From JANOBJ01 sp031411575 (GTDB lineage Bacteria > Pseudomonadota > Gammaproteobacteria > Burkholderiales > Burkholderiaceae_C): a DNA stretch of 23,803 nucleotides. Below are positions 1 to 6,822 of this stretch, piece by piece. The DNA is taken from contig JANOBJ010000001.1 of NCBI GenBank assembly GCA_031411575.1, forward strand, positions 1-23,803, written 5' to 3'. The notes beneath the pieces were generated by a model. The model was not told the DNA's origin. It saw only the letters and a program-made list of their open reading frames with translations, and did not search any database. How positions within the stretch are numbered: position 1 is the first letter of the stretch; the number at the start of each line of letters is the position of its first letter. The position numbers were made by a program, and so were the translations under genes.

Positions 1-28
1 CAGCAGCGCATTCATCATCGGGGCAAGC

Positions 29-988
29 ATGGGCTGGGTTGAGCTGGGGCGGCGCGCGGCCTGCGCGCTGGCGGCGCTGGCAGCAATGACTTGTGGCGTG
101 GCGTCGGGCCAAACCGCGCCGGCCATGGAGCTGAAGCAAGTCTCGCCCTCGGCCTGGTACGTGGAAGGCGCGTCGGCGCTGGGTTCAAGCGCCAACCAGA
201 ACTTCATCTCCAACGCCGGCTTTGTGGTGACGCCTGCCGGTGTGGTGGTGATTGACGCGCTGGGCTCGCCCGCGCTGGCCGAGCGCCTGCTGGCGCAGAT
301 CCGCCGCGTGACGCTGCAGCCGGTCACGCACGTGATCGTCACCCACTACCACGCCGACCACATTTACGGGCTGCAGGCGTTCAAGGCTGCGGGCGCGCGC
401 ATCGTGGCGCACAGCCGGGCAAAGGAGTACCTGAATTCCGACACCGCCCGGCTGCGCCTGGAAGCCTCGCGCGCTGAGATGGCGCCCTGGGTCAACGCCG
501 ACACGCGCCTGATCCCGGCCGACGACTGGCTGGACGGCGACAGGGAATTGACGGTGGGCGGCGTGCGCCTGCAGATTAAGGCTGTCGGCCCGTCGCACAC
601 GCCCGAAGACCTGGTGATCTACCTGCCGCAAGAGAAGGTGCTGTTCGCGGGCGATCTGGTGTTTCGCAACCGCATTCCCTTCGTCGGGCAGGCGGACAGC
701 CGGCACTGGATCGATGCGCTCGATGCGCTGCTGACGTTCGACACCACGGTCATCGTGCCGGGGCACGGGCCGCTGTCCACGGCCGCCCGCGCGGACATGC
801 AGCTCACGCGCGACTACCTGGTGCACCTGCGCGCCACCATGGGCGCGGCCGCGAAGAACCTGGAGCCGTTTGACGAGGCTTATCAGGCCGCCGACTGGTC
901 GCGTTTTGAGAAGCTGCCGCTGTTTCGCGCGGCCAACCGCATGAACGCGTACAACACCTACCTGCTGATGGAGCAGGAACCCCGATGA
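29..988 (+). CDS. Exported MBL-fold metallohydrolase, SoxH-like
   Basis: The 319-residue protein opens with a hydrophobic Sec-type signal (about residues 8-28). The zinc site of the metallo-beta-lactamase fold is complete: T-H-Y-H-A-D-H at 105-111 (ligands H106, H108, D110, H111), H190 in GPSHTPED, D209 in FAGDL and H246 in PGHGP. MBL hydrolases of this type (SoxH and relatives) occur in sox clusters, where a role on thiol or persulfide esters in the periplasm is suspected but unproven. Its stop overlaps the start of the thioredoxin-like gene (ATGA), so the two are co-translated. The frame stays open to the left edge, so the true start could lie upstream; ATG 29 has only a weak G-rich ribosome site. 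The fold is certain, the substrate is not. Alternatives are a glyoxalase-II-like enzyme or the metallohydrolases found with quinoprotein systems. Confidence 0.8.
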   Translation: MGWVELGRRAACALAALAAMTCGVASGQTAPAMELKQVSPSAWYVEGASALGSSANQNFISNAGFVVTPAGVVVIDALGSPALAERLLAQIRRVTLQPVTHVIVTHYHADHIYGLQAFKAAGARIVAHSRAKEYLNSDTARLRLEASRAEMAPWVNADTRLIPADDWLDGDRELTVGGVRLQIKAVGPSHTPEDLVIYLPQEKVLFAGDLVFRNRIPFVGQADSRHWIDALDALLTFDTTVIVPGHGPLSTAARADMQLTRDYLVHLRATMGAAAKNLEPFDEAYQAADWSRFEKLPLFRAANRMNAYNTYLLMEQEPR

Positions 989-1509
989 CCCCGACTTGCG
1001 TGCTGCAAACCGCTGACGCGCTGACCCGGCGCCGGCTGCTGTCGGTCGGCGTGGCGTCGGGCATGCTGGCCGCGCTGTCGGGCAGACGGGGCGACGCCTT
1101 CGCGGCTGAGCCGCCGCAGCTGCCCGCCGCGCAATCGCTGTCCAACGAGGTGCAGCAGGCGCTGCGCAAAGGCAGCCCGCTGGTGGTGATGGTGAGCCTG
1201 GACGGCTGCCCGTTCTGCAAGCTGGCGCGCGAAAACTACCTGGCGCCGCTGGTCCGCGACGAGCGCCTGCCCGTGGTGCAGGTGGACATGCGCAGCGCAC
1301 GCGCCCTGCGCAACTTCACCGGCGCTGCAGCGACGCACGACCAGATGGTGCGCGCCTGGGGTGTCACGATCGCGCCCACCGTGCTGTTCTTCGGGCGCGG
1401 CGGGGTCGAGGTGGCCGAGCGCCTGACGGGCGGCTACATCCCCGATTTTTACGGCGCCTACCTCGATGAGCGGCTGGCACAGGCGCGCAAGGCGCTGAAA
1501 ACCTCCTAG
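985..1509 (+). CDS. Exported thioredoxin-fold protein, CPFC motif
   Basis: A 174-residue protein with an N-terminal R-R-R-L-L followed by a hydrophobic stretch and an A-F-A-A-like cleavage region (about 40), so export is expected, possibly by Tat. The thioredoxin-type redox pair is C75-P-F-C78 and the cis-proline loop is A-P-T at 130-132. The protein is of SoxW/SoxS type in size and context: such periplasmic thioredoxins keep Sox components, notably the SoxY cysteine, reduced and active. It overlaps the preceding MBL gene by four bases (ATGA), is followed by a 345-base gap, and then by the sox genes on the same strand. The CPFC dipeptide differs from the CGPC of classical thioredoxin and suggests a different redox potential. 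The exact family name is uncertain. Confidence 0.75.
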   Translation: MTPTCVLQTADALTRRRLLSVGVASGMLAALSGRRGDAFAAEPPQLPAAQSLSNEVQQALRKGSPLVVMVSLDGCPFCKLARENYLAPLVRDERLPVVQVDMRSARALRNFTGAAATHDQMVRAWGVTIAPTVLFFGRGGVEVAERLTGGYIPDFYGAYLDERLAQARKALKTS

Positions 1510-1556
1510 ATCGCGATTTTTGAGGTAAATAGACCGATTGTCGGCATCGGGCGGTG

Positions 1557-1586
1557 ATAGCTTGCTATAAATTACATAGCATCTGA
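1557..1586. repeat. Short AT-rich palindromic repeat, copy 1
   Basis: The core TTGCTAT (1562-1568), seven variable bases and ATAGCA (1576-1581), followed by TCTGA, is an imperfect palindrome in otherwise GC-rich DNA. The same core and flank recur at 11260-11286 (TTGCTAT-N7-ATAGCATCAGA) and the core with the same TAGC prefix at 18415-18439. This copy lies in non-coding DNA between the thioredoxin-like gene and the sox promoter. I remember similar TGCTAT/ATAGCA elements as common in comamonad genomes, but that is recall, not a search. Confidence 0.7.
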
Positions 1587-1664
1587 GGTGGCTTGACCGG
1601 TCCATCCTGTTGGCGGTGCGGTCTGCCACGCCTACGGGAAACTACCGAGCCTGTTCCCGATTTG

Positions 1665-1693
1665 ATGGATTGACGCTCACTCGTTAAATCCAT
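1665..1693. promoter_or_regulatory. Inverted repeat over the sox promoter, possible operator
   Basis: ATGGATT (1665-1671) and AATCCAT (1687-1693) form a perfect seven-base inverted repeat with a 15-base spacer. The left arm overlaps the -35 element and the right arm reaches the -10 element. Centre-to-centre arm spacing is 22 bases, about two helical turns, which suits a dimeric repressor. Sox operons in other bacteria are controlled by the ArsR-type repressor SoxR. No regulator gene for this site is in the window, so the assignment is inferred. Confidence 0.45.
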
Positions 1694-1698
1694 ATATT
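1670..1698 (+). promoter_or_regulatory. Predicted sigma70 promoter of the sox operon
   Basis: TTGACG at 1670-1675 and TATATT at 1693-1698 are separated by exactly 17 bases, a five-of-six match at each hexamer. It is the best promoter-like pair in the gap upstream of soxC, and transcription would begin near 1705. A seven-base inverted repeat overlaps both elements (separate entry), so the promoter looks controlled. Confidence 0.65.
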
Positions 1699-1843
1699 TG
1701 CATTTAATGATATTTAGTGAAGTCCATTGATTCAAGATCGCAAGCGCCTTTCTGCGAAGTTGCTCTCCCACCTGCACGGCAGGTACGCGGGTAGCCAACG
1801 ATGGTGGTCGAACCCCAACGGGCGCATCCGCTGGGCCCTGAAC

Positions 1844-1849
1844 AAGGAG
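1844..1849 (+). promoter_or_regulatory. soxC ribosome-binding site, sets GTG start
   Basis: AAGGAG lies five bases before GTG 1855. It favours that start over the in-frame ATG at 1801, which has no ribosome site and would put unrelated residues before the Tat signal. Confidence 0.75.
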
Positions 1850-1854
1850 TGTGT

Positions 1855-3219
1855 GTGAAGCAGGAGCCCACCAATTCGGGAAGGGTGCTGAAAGCGCCCG
1901 AAAACTTCCTGAGCAAGGACGGCATCAAGACGGTCCAGTCCGAAGCCCGCCACGGACGGCGTGACTTCATCCGCACGGCTTTCGCCGTTGCGGCGGCGGG
2001 TGCGGCTGCGCCAGCCACCCGGGCGCAGGGTAACCCGGTGCCTCAGGACGGTGGAGACCCGAACATCCTGAAGCTGCCGGCGCACGCCACGGGCCTGGGC
2101 CAGGGCGTCGCAACCGACGGTTACGGCAAGCCCTCGCAGTTCGAGGTCAACGTCCAGCGCCGGCAAAGCCCGGGCCTGACGCAGACGACCCAGGCGTCGG
2201 TGTCGTTTGCGCCGCTGCAATCGCTGTTCGGCATCGTCACCCCCAGCGGGCTGCATTTTGAGCGCCACCACCAGGGCTGGTGGGATATCGACCCCTCCAA
2301 GCACCGTTTCATGGTCAACGGCATGGTCAAGACGCCCAAGGTCTTCACCATGGACGAGATCATGCGGCTGCCCTCGGTGTCGCGGTTTGCCTTTATCGAA
2401 TGCGGCGCCAACACGGCGGTTGAATGGGGCAACGTCGCGGTGCCCACGGTGCAGTACACGCACGGCATGCTCTCGTGCAGCGAATTCACGGGCGTGCCCC
2501 TGATCACGCTGCTCGAGATGGCCGGGGCAGATTTGAAGAATGGCAAATTCGTGCTGGCCGAGGGGGGAGACGGATCGTCCATGACCCGGACCATTCCGAT
2601 GGGCCTGATCACCTCGGGTGAAGTGTTCGTGGCCTACGGCCAGAACGGCGAGATGCTGCGACCTGAAAACGGCTACCCGTTGCGGCTGGTGGTACCGGGC
2701 GTGCAGGGCGTGAGCTGGGTCAAGTACCTGCGCCGCGTCGAGGTGGGCGACAAGCCGTATGGAAGCAAGGACGAAGCCATCCACTACATGGATCTGCAGC
2801 CCGGTGGCTTGCACCGCCAGTACGCCAATCTGCAGGAATGCAAGAGCGTGGTGACCACACCGTCGGGCGGCCAGGTGCTGCTGGACAAGGGTTTCTACAA
2901 CATCACCGGCCTGGCGTGGTCGGGTAAGGGCAAAGTCCGGAAGGTCGATGTGTCGGTGGACGGCGGGCGCAACTGGCGCTCCGCACGGCTGGAGACGCCG
3001 GTGCTGTCCAAGGCGTTGACGCGCTTCAATATCGACTGGGTCTGGGACGGCAAGCCAGCCATCCTGCAGAGCCGGGCCACCGACGAAACGGGCTTTGTGC
3101 AGCCCACCTACCAGCAGCTGCGCGCGGTCCGTGGCACACGGTCGATTTATCACAACAACGCCATTCAGTCGTGGCTGGTGCAGGAGAACGGGGAGGTCAG
3201 GAATGTCCAGGTTTCATAG
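1855..3219 (+). CDS. soxC: Sulfane dehydrogenase SoxC, molybdenum subunit
   Basis: SoxC carries the molybdopterin cofactor of the sulfane dehydrogenase SoxCD, which oxidises the sulfane sulfur left on SoxY in the periplasm. The 454-residue product has a Tat signal with R35-R36-D-F-I and a following hydrophobic stretch ending near A57, fitting export of a folded cofactor enzyme. The sulfite-oxidase fold is clear: the molybdenum-ligand cysteine is C183 in FIECGANTA, and the C-terminal dimerisation domain carries VDVSVDGGRNW. The start is GTG 1855, chosen for the AAGGAG site before it; an in-frame ATG lies 54 bases upstream. Its 3' end overlaps soxD by 17 bases, so the two subunits are translationally coupled. 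Confidence 0.93.
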   Translation: MKQEPTNSGRVLKAPENFLSKDGIKTVQSEARHGRRDFIRTAFAVAAAGAAAPATRAQGNPVPQDGGDPNILKLPAHATGLGQGVATDGYGKPSQFEVNVQRRQSPGLTQTTQASVSFAPLQSLFGIVTPSGLHFERHHQGWWDIDPSKHRFMVNGMVKTPKVFTMDEIMRLPSVSRFAFIECGANTAVEWGNVAVPTVQYTHGMLSCSEFTGVPLITLLEMAGADLKNGKFVLAEGGDGSSMTRTIPMGLITSGEVFVAYGQNGEMLRPENGYPLRLVVPGVQGVSWVKYLRRVEVGDKPYGSKDEAIHYMDLQPGGLHRQYANLQECKSVVTTPSGGQVLLDKGFYNITGLAWSGKGKVRKVDVSVDGGRNWRSARLETPVLSKALTRFNIDWVWDGKPAILQSRATDETGFVQPTYQQLRAVRGTRSIYHNNAIQSWLVQENGEVRNVQVS

Positions 3220-4288
3220 CGCGGTCTGGGCCGTTGCGCTGATGGCGATTTGTGGCCTCGCCGGCGCGCAGGCGACCCCGTACCCCGGGGTGGGACGTGC
3301 CGCCACCCCGAAAGAAGTGGCGGCGTGGGACATCGATGTGCGGCCCGACTTCACGGGCCTGCCGGCAGGTTCGGGCACGGTGGAAAAAGGCCAGCAAGTC
3401 TGGGAGGCCAAGTGCGCGCAATGCCACGGTGTGTTCGGCGAGTCCAACGAAGTCTTCAATCCGCTGATTGGCGGCACGACGGCCGAGGACATCAAGACCG
3501 GACGCGTGGCTGCGCTGGCGCGGACCGACTATCCGAGCCGCACGACGATGATGAAAGTGCCCACGCTGTCAACGCTGTGGGACTATATCAACCGGGCCAT
3601 GCCCTGGAACCAGCCCAAGTCGTTGAGCATTGAAGAGGTCTATGCCGTGACCGCGTTCATGCTCAACCTCGCGGGCGTGGTGCCGGAGAAATTTGCGTTG
3701 TCGGACACGAACATCGCCGAGGTGCAGGGCCGCATGCCCAATCGCAACGGCATGACGACCGAGCACAGTCTGTGGCCCGGCAAGGAATTTGGTGCCAAGG
3801 CCAGGCCGGACACCGCCAACGTGGCTTGCATGAAGGATTGCGCGCCAGAGCCCAAGGTGGCGTCGATCCTGCCGGACTTTGCCCGCAACGCGCACGGCAA
3901 CCTGCGCGACCAGAACCGGTTGGTCGGTCCGCAGCGCGGTGCCGAGACGACACAGCCCGAGGGCAAGCCTGCAACGACGGTCGCGCTGGCAGCGGTGACG
4001 GCCACGCCGATCGCCAAGCCGGAGGCGGGTGGCACCGGGTCCAAGGCGATTCTGGCGCTGTTGCAGCAACACACCTGCACGGCCTGCCACGGCATGGACA
4101 ACCGGATCGTGGGGCCGTCGTTTTCCGAGATCGCCAGGAAGCACGCCAGCAAGACAGACTATCTGGCTGGCAAAATCAAGGCTGGCGGCGCCGGTGTTTG
4201 GGGCCAGATTCCCATGCCGCCCCAAACCCTTGATGAATCAGACGCCAAAGCCATTGCCGCGTGGATTGCGGCAGGCGCTGGCAAGTAG
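3203..4288 (+). CDS. soxD: Dihaem cytochrome c SoxD of sulfane dehydrogenase
   Basis: SoxD takes electrons from the SoxC molybdenum centre and passes them to periplasmic cytochrome c. The 361-residue product has a Sec signal (residues 1-22, ending A-G-A) and two c-type haem sites, C71-A-Q-C-H and C292-T-A-C-H, with a likely methionine ligand in IPMPPQ near 340. A further cysteine pair, CMKDC, lies between the two domains. GGGAGG at 3191-3196 sets the start at ATG 3203, inside the end of soxC; upstream in-frame starts would add out-of-frame soxC sequence. Two haems and this length match the SoxD family. An 87-base gap follows before soxY. Confidence 0.92.
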   Translation: MSRFHSAVWAVALMAICGLAGAQATPYPGVGRAATPKEVAAWDIDVRPDFTGLPAGSGTVEKGQQVWEAKCAQCHGVFGESNEVFNPLIGGTTAEDIKTGRVAALARTDYPSRTTMMKVPTLSTLWDYINRAMPWNQPKSLSIEEVYAVTAFMLNLAGVVPEKFALSDTNIAEVQGRMPNRNGMTTEHSLWPGKEFGAKARPDTANVACMKDCAPEPKVASILPDFARNAHGNLRDQNRLVGPQRGAETTQPEGKPATTVALAAVTATPIAKPEAGGTGSKAILALLQQHTCTACHGMDNRIVGPSFSEIARKHASKTDYLAGKIKAGGAGVWGQIPMPPQTLDESDAKAIAAWIAAGAGK

Positions 4289-4309
4289 CGTGAGTATTTT
4301 TTCCGGAAC

Positions 4310-4324
4310 CCGGGAATTTCCCGG
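4310..4324 (+). other. Hairpin in the soxD-soxY gap
   Basis: CCGGG (4310-4314) and CCCGG (4320-4324) can pair around an AATTT loop, with a T-run (4297-4302) on its 5' side and none on its 3' side. It is therefore not an intrinsic terminator on the plus strand. It could stabilise the soxYZ part of the message, whose products are needed in excess. This is weak evidence from one small stem. Confidence 0.3.
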
Positions 4325-4375
4325 TCCATTGCGACCTCTATCCCTCTAGCATCCGCCCAACCAAGGAGATTTCCC

Positions 4376-4831
4376 ATGCAAACCCGTCGCGAGACTCTCA
4401 AGAACAGTGCGATGGTCGCCGGCCTTCTGGCATCGACCGGGCTGTTCCCCCAATTTGCACATGCGTACAACAAGAACGCATTTGAAGCCAAGAGCCTTGC
4501 GGACGCTGTCAAGGCACTCGGCGCTGGCGCGCCGACTGAAAGCAAGGACGTGACCATCACCGGCCCGGACATTGCCGAGAACGGCGCCGTCGTGCCGGTG
4601 GCGGCCGCGACCACGCTCGCCGGCGTGAAGCACCTGTTGCTGCTGGTCGAGAAAAACCCGTCGGCGCTGGTCGCGGTGTTCAACGTGACCGACAGTCTGG
4701 AGCCCAGCTTCTCGACGCGCACCAAAATGGGCCAGTCATCTGACGTTTACGCGGTGGCCATCATGAACGACGGCAAGGCGCTGTTCGCCAAGAAGGAAGT
4801 CAAGGTCACGCTCGGCGGCTGCGGCGGCTGA
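4376..4831 (+). CDS. soxY: Sulfur-carrier protein SoxY
   Basis: SoxY is the covalent substrate carrier: pathway intermediates hang on its C-terminal cysteine. The 151-residue protein ends in the diagnostic G-G-C-G-G arm with the carrier cysteine at C149. It starts with a Tat signal (T-R4-R5-E-T-L, hydrophobic stretch, cleavage after A-H-A near residue 30), which also exports the SoxZ partner. AAGGAG at 4363-4368 stands seven bases before the ATG. SoxZ follows after 52 bases. Length and tail are normal for the family. Confidence 0.96.
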   Translation: MQTRRETLKNSAMVAGLLASTGLFPQFAHAYNKNAFEAKSLADAVKALGAGAPTESKDVTITGPDIAENGAVVPVAAATTLAGVKHLLLLVEKNPSALVAVFNVTDSLEPSFSTRTKMGQSSDVYAVAIMNDGKALFAKKEVKVTLGGCGG

Positions 4832-4883
4832 GGCCACCGACTTCCGCGAAAACACTTCATCCACAGATTCAGGAGAATTCAAA

Positions 4884-5195
4884 ATGGCAGATCCGATGCG
4901 CATTCGCGCCCAAGTCGCCGGTGACAAAGCCACCGTCCGTGTGCTGATGAGCCACGAAATGGAATCCGGCCAGCGCAAAGATGCGGCAGGCAAGACCATC
5001 CCCGCCTGGCACATCCAGGACGTGACGGCCACCCACAACGGCAAGCCCGTGCTGACCGCCGAGTGGGGCCCGGCCGTCTCCAAGAACCCGTTCCTGCAGT
5101 TCACGGTCAAGGGCGCCAAGGTCGGCGACAAGATCGCCGTGACCTGGAAAGACAACAAGGGCGACACCCGTACCGACGAAGCGACGGTGTCCTGA
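4884..5195 (+). CDS. soxZ: SoxY partner protein SoxZ
   Basis: SoxZ forms the SoxYZ heterodimer that SoxAX, SoxB and SoxCD act on. The 103-residue protein has no signal of its own, as expected, since it is carried out with SoxY. Recognisable segments are MRIRAQVAGDKATVRVLMSH at the start, the central IQDVTATHNGKPV and SKNPFLQFTVKGAKVGDKI, typical of the immunoglobulin-like SoxZ fold. AGGAG at 4871-4875 precedes the ATG. It lies between soxY and soxA in the standard order. Confidence 0.95.
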   Translation: MADPMRIRAQVAGDKATVRVLMSHEMESGQRKDAAGKTIPAWHIQDVTATHNGKPVLTAEWGPAVSKNPFLQFTVKGAKVGDKIAVTWKDNKGDTRTDEATVS

Positions 5196-5266
5196 TCGAA
5201 CCGACGGGCACGGTCCAGCGGGCGTGGTGCACGTCACGCCCATTGGATGTGCGCTGATCCCAAATC

Positions 5267-5273
5267 GAAGAGG
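5267..5273 (+). promoter_or_regulatory. soxA ribosome-binding site
   Basis: GAAGAGG lies five bases before ATG 5279. The alternative GTG 5273 would overlap this site, so ATG 5279 is preferred. Confidence 0.55.
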
Positions 5274-5278
5274 TGAGC

Positions 5279-6082
5279 ATGAGGATGACAAGAACGATGG
5301 CAGCGGTACTGCTCGGCTGCCTGGCCGGCACGCCGGTACTGGCCCAGAAATCGGCGACCCAGTCGATCGAGGAATACCGAGCGATGCTGCAGGACGGCAA
5401 CCCCGCCGACCTGTTTGAGGCCAAGGGCGAGGCGCTGTGGAAGCAGAAGCGCGGCCCGAAGAACGCGTCGCTCGAACAATGTGACCTGGGCAAAGGTCCT
5501 GGGGTTTTCAAAGGCACCTTCGTCGAGTTGCCGCGCTATTTCGCTGACACGAAAAAGGTGCAGGATCTCGAGTCGCGGCTGGTCGCCTGCATGGAAACCC
5601 TGCAAGGCTTCAACGCGGCCGAGATCGCGAACACACCATTTGGCAAAGGCGAGCAGAACAACGTGACGGCCCTGGCCACATGGATCGCCGCGGAATCCAA
5701 AGGCATGAAGCTCAACCTGTCGCAGGCGCACGAGCAGGAGCGTATCTCTTACGAAGTCGGCAAGCGTTTGTTCTTCCAGCGTGGCGGCTCGCATGATTTT
5801 TCATGTGCCTCGTGCCACGGTGAGGAAGGCAAACGCATCCGCCTGCAGGACCTGCCCAATCTCACCAAGAACCCGGGCGATGGCGTGGGCTTTGCCGCCT
5901 GGCCAGCCTACCGGGTGTCCAACGGGCAGATGTGGAGCATGCAGTTGCGCCTGAACGATTGCTACCGTCAGCAGCGCTTCCCCTACCCCGGTTTTGGCAG
6001 CGATGCCACCATCGCACTCAGCACCTACCTGGGCGTGAACAGCAAGGGATCGACATCCGTGGCGCCGTCCATCAAGCGTTGA
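5279..6082 (+). CDS. soxA: SoxA, monohaem type, of the SoxAX cytochrome
   Basis: SoxA, with SoxX, oxidatively joins thiosulfate to the SoxY cysteine. The 267-residue protein has a Sec signal (residues 1-23, ending V-L-A). There is a single haem motif, C176-A-S-C-H, in the C-terminal half. The active-site haem-ligand cysteine, converted to persulfide in the family, is C228 in RLNDCYRQQRFPYP. In the N-terminal half no CXXCH is present; only C68 and C104 remain and could form the structural disulfide seen where the first haem is lost. It is therefore the one-haem class of SoxA, not the two-haem class of Paracoccus or Rhodovulum. soxX starts 18 bases after the stop. Confidence 0.93.
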   Translation: MRMTRTMAAVLLGCLAGTPVLAQKSATQSIEEYRAMLQDGNPADLFEAKGEALWKQKRGPKNASLEQCDLGKGPGVFKGTFVELPRYFADTKKVQDLESRLVACMETLQGFNAAEIANTPFGKGEQNNVTALATWIAAESKGMKLNLSQAHEQERISYEVGKRLFFQRGGSHDFSCASCHGEEGKRIRLQDLPNLTKNPGDGVGFAAWPAYRVSNGQMWSMQLRLNDCYRQQRFPYPGFGSDATIALSTYLGVNSKGSTSVAPSIKR

Positions 6083-6100
6083 ACGGGCAGAAAACACACC

Positions 6101-6757
6101 ATGAAAAACTCCATCCGGATCACCTGCGCCGCATTGACGGCTGCCGCCATGGTGGCGGGCTGTGCCAGCAGCCCCAGCCCTGCGGACCTTGACAAACTGA
6201 CCGCCGACATCGTCAAGGCCTCGTTCCGTGGCGAAGGCATTGTCAAGGTCGAGCGCCTCACCGCTACGGACGAGACCAACCGGGCTTGCAGCGCGGCCGA
6301 TGCTGCCGGCAAGCCGCTGGACGAAAAAGCCGCCAAGGCGATCGAGGAAGCCAATCTCAAGACCATCAAGTGGCCCACCGGTGGCAAGTTCATCGGCGAC
6401 TGGAAAGAAGGCGAAAAACTGGCTCAGAGCGGACGCGGTCTTACGTGGACTGACGCGGCGGACACGCCCAACGGTGGCAATTGCTACAACTGCCACCAGA
6501 TCGACAAGAAGGAGATCTCCTTCGGCACCATCGGCCCGAGCCTCTACAACTACGGCAAGATTCGCGGCGTGGCAGACCCGGCCAGCGCCGCGGCCAAGCC
6601 GATCGTCGAGTACACCTGGGGCAAGGTCTGGAACGCCAAGGCCTACAACGCCTGCTCCAACATGCCCCGTGCCGGGCACATGGGCATCCTGACCGAAGCG
6701 CAGATCGCGCACATTGTCGCGTTGTTGCTTGACCCGAAGTCTCCCGTCAATCAGTAA
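6101..6757 (+). CDS. soxX: SoxX, monohaem cytochrome, probable lipoprotein
   Basis: SoxX is the electron-accepting subunit of SoxAX. The 218-residue product has one haem site, C128-Y-N-C-H132, and a likely methionine ligand in SNMPRAGHMG near 187-195. The N terminus looks like a lipoprotein signal: charged start, hydrophobic stretch and V-A-G-C with the cysteine at 21, followed by A-S-S, which would favour the outer membrane. About 100 residues precede the cytochrome domain, so the protein is longer than compact SoxX forms. I recall that one-haem SoxA proteins often pair with such an extended SoxX. The ribosome site is weak. A terminator-like hairpin follows the stop. Confidence 0.92.
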   Translation: MKNSIRITCAALTAAAMVAGCASSPSPADLDKLTADIVKASFRGEGIVKVERLTATDETNRACSAADAAGKPLDEKAAKAIEEANLKTIKWPTGGKFIGDWKEGEKLAQSGRGLTWTDAADTPNGGNCYNCHQIDKKEISFGTIGPSLYNYGKIRGVADPASAAAKPIVEYTWGKVWNAKAYNACSNMPRAGHMGILTEAQIAHIVALLLDPKSPVNQ

Positions 6758-6770
6758 GCCCGCCAATCAG

Positions 6771-6797
6771 AGAACCCGGCTCGCCGGGTTTTCTTTC
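6771..6797 (+). terminator. Intrinsic terminator between soxX and soxB
   Basis: AACCCGG (6773-6779) and CCGGGTT (6784-6790) form a perfect seven-base stem with a CTCG loop, followed by TTTTCTTTC. The flanking A-T and G-T pairs may extend it. The shape is that of a rho-independent terminator on the plus strand, and it lies only 26 bases before the soxB start. Confidence 0.75.
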
Positions 6798-6822
6798 GCT
6801 TCATACTTCAGTGATTGCTTAA

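Larger units (their letters stand above)
1510..1854. other. Non-coding gap and sox leader
   Basis: This 345-base gap before soxC has no credible gene on either strand. It holds the AT-rich repeat at 1557-1586, the promoter and inverted repeat at 1665-1698 and, if transcription starts near 1705, a leader of about 150 bases. The leader has a small perfect stem, ACCTGC (1770-1775) and GCAGGT (1779-1784), with a three-base loop, and then the soxC ribosome site. AT content is clearly higher than in the flanking genes between about 1660 and 1735. No convincing terminator follows the thioredoxin-like gene, so some read-through into sox is possible. Confidence 0.6.

Noticed and set aside
1534..1550. 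CCGAT/ATCGG hairpin after the thioredoxin-like gene as a terminator
   Set aside because: The stem is only five bases with a seven-base loop and no T-run follows.
1801..1854. In-frame ATG 1801 as soxC start
   Set aside because: No ribosome site stands before it, whereas AAGGAG fits GTG 1855, which also places the Tat motif at a normal distance from the N terminus.
1732..3153. Long minus-strand open frame opposite soxC
   Set aside because: It is the mirror of soxC in GC-rich DNA: Arg/His/Gln-rich, no recognised motif, and soxC has clear family residues and a ribosome site.
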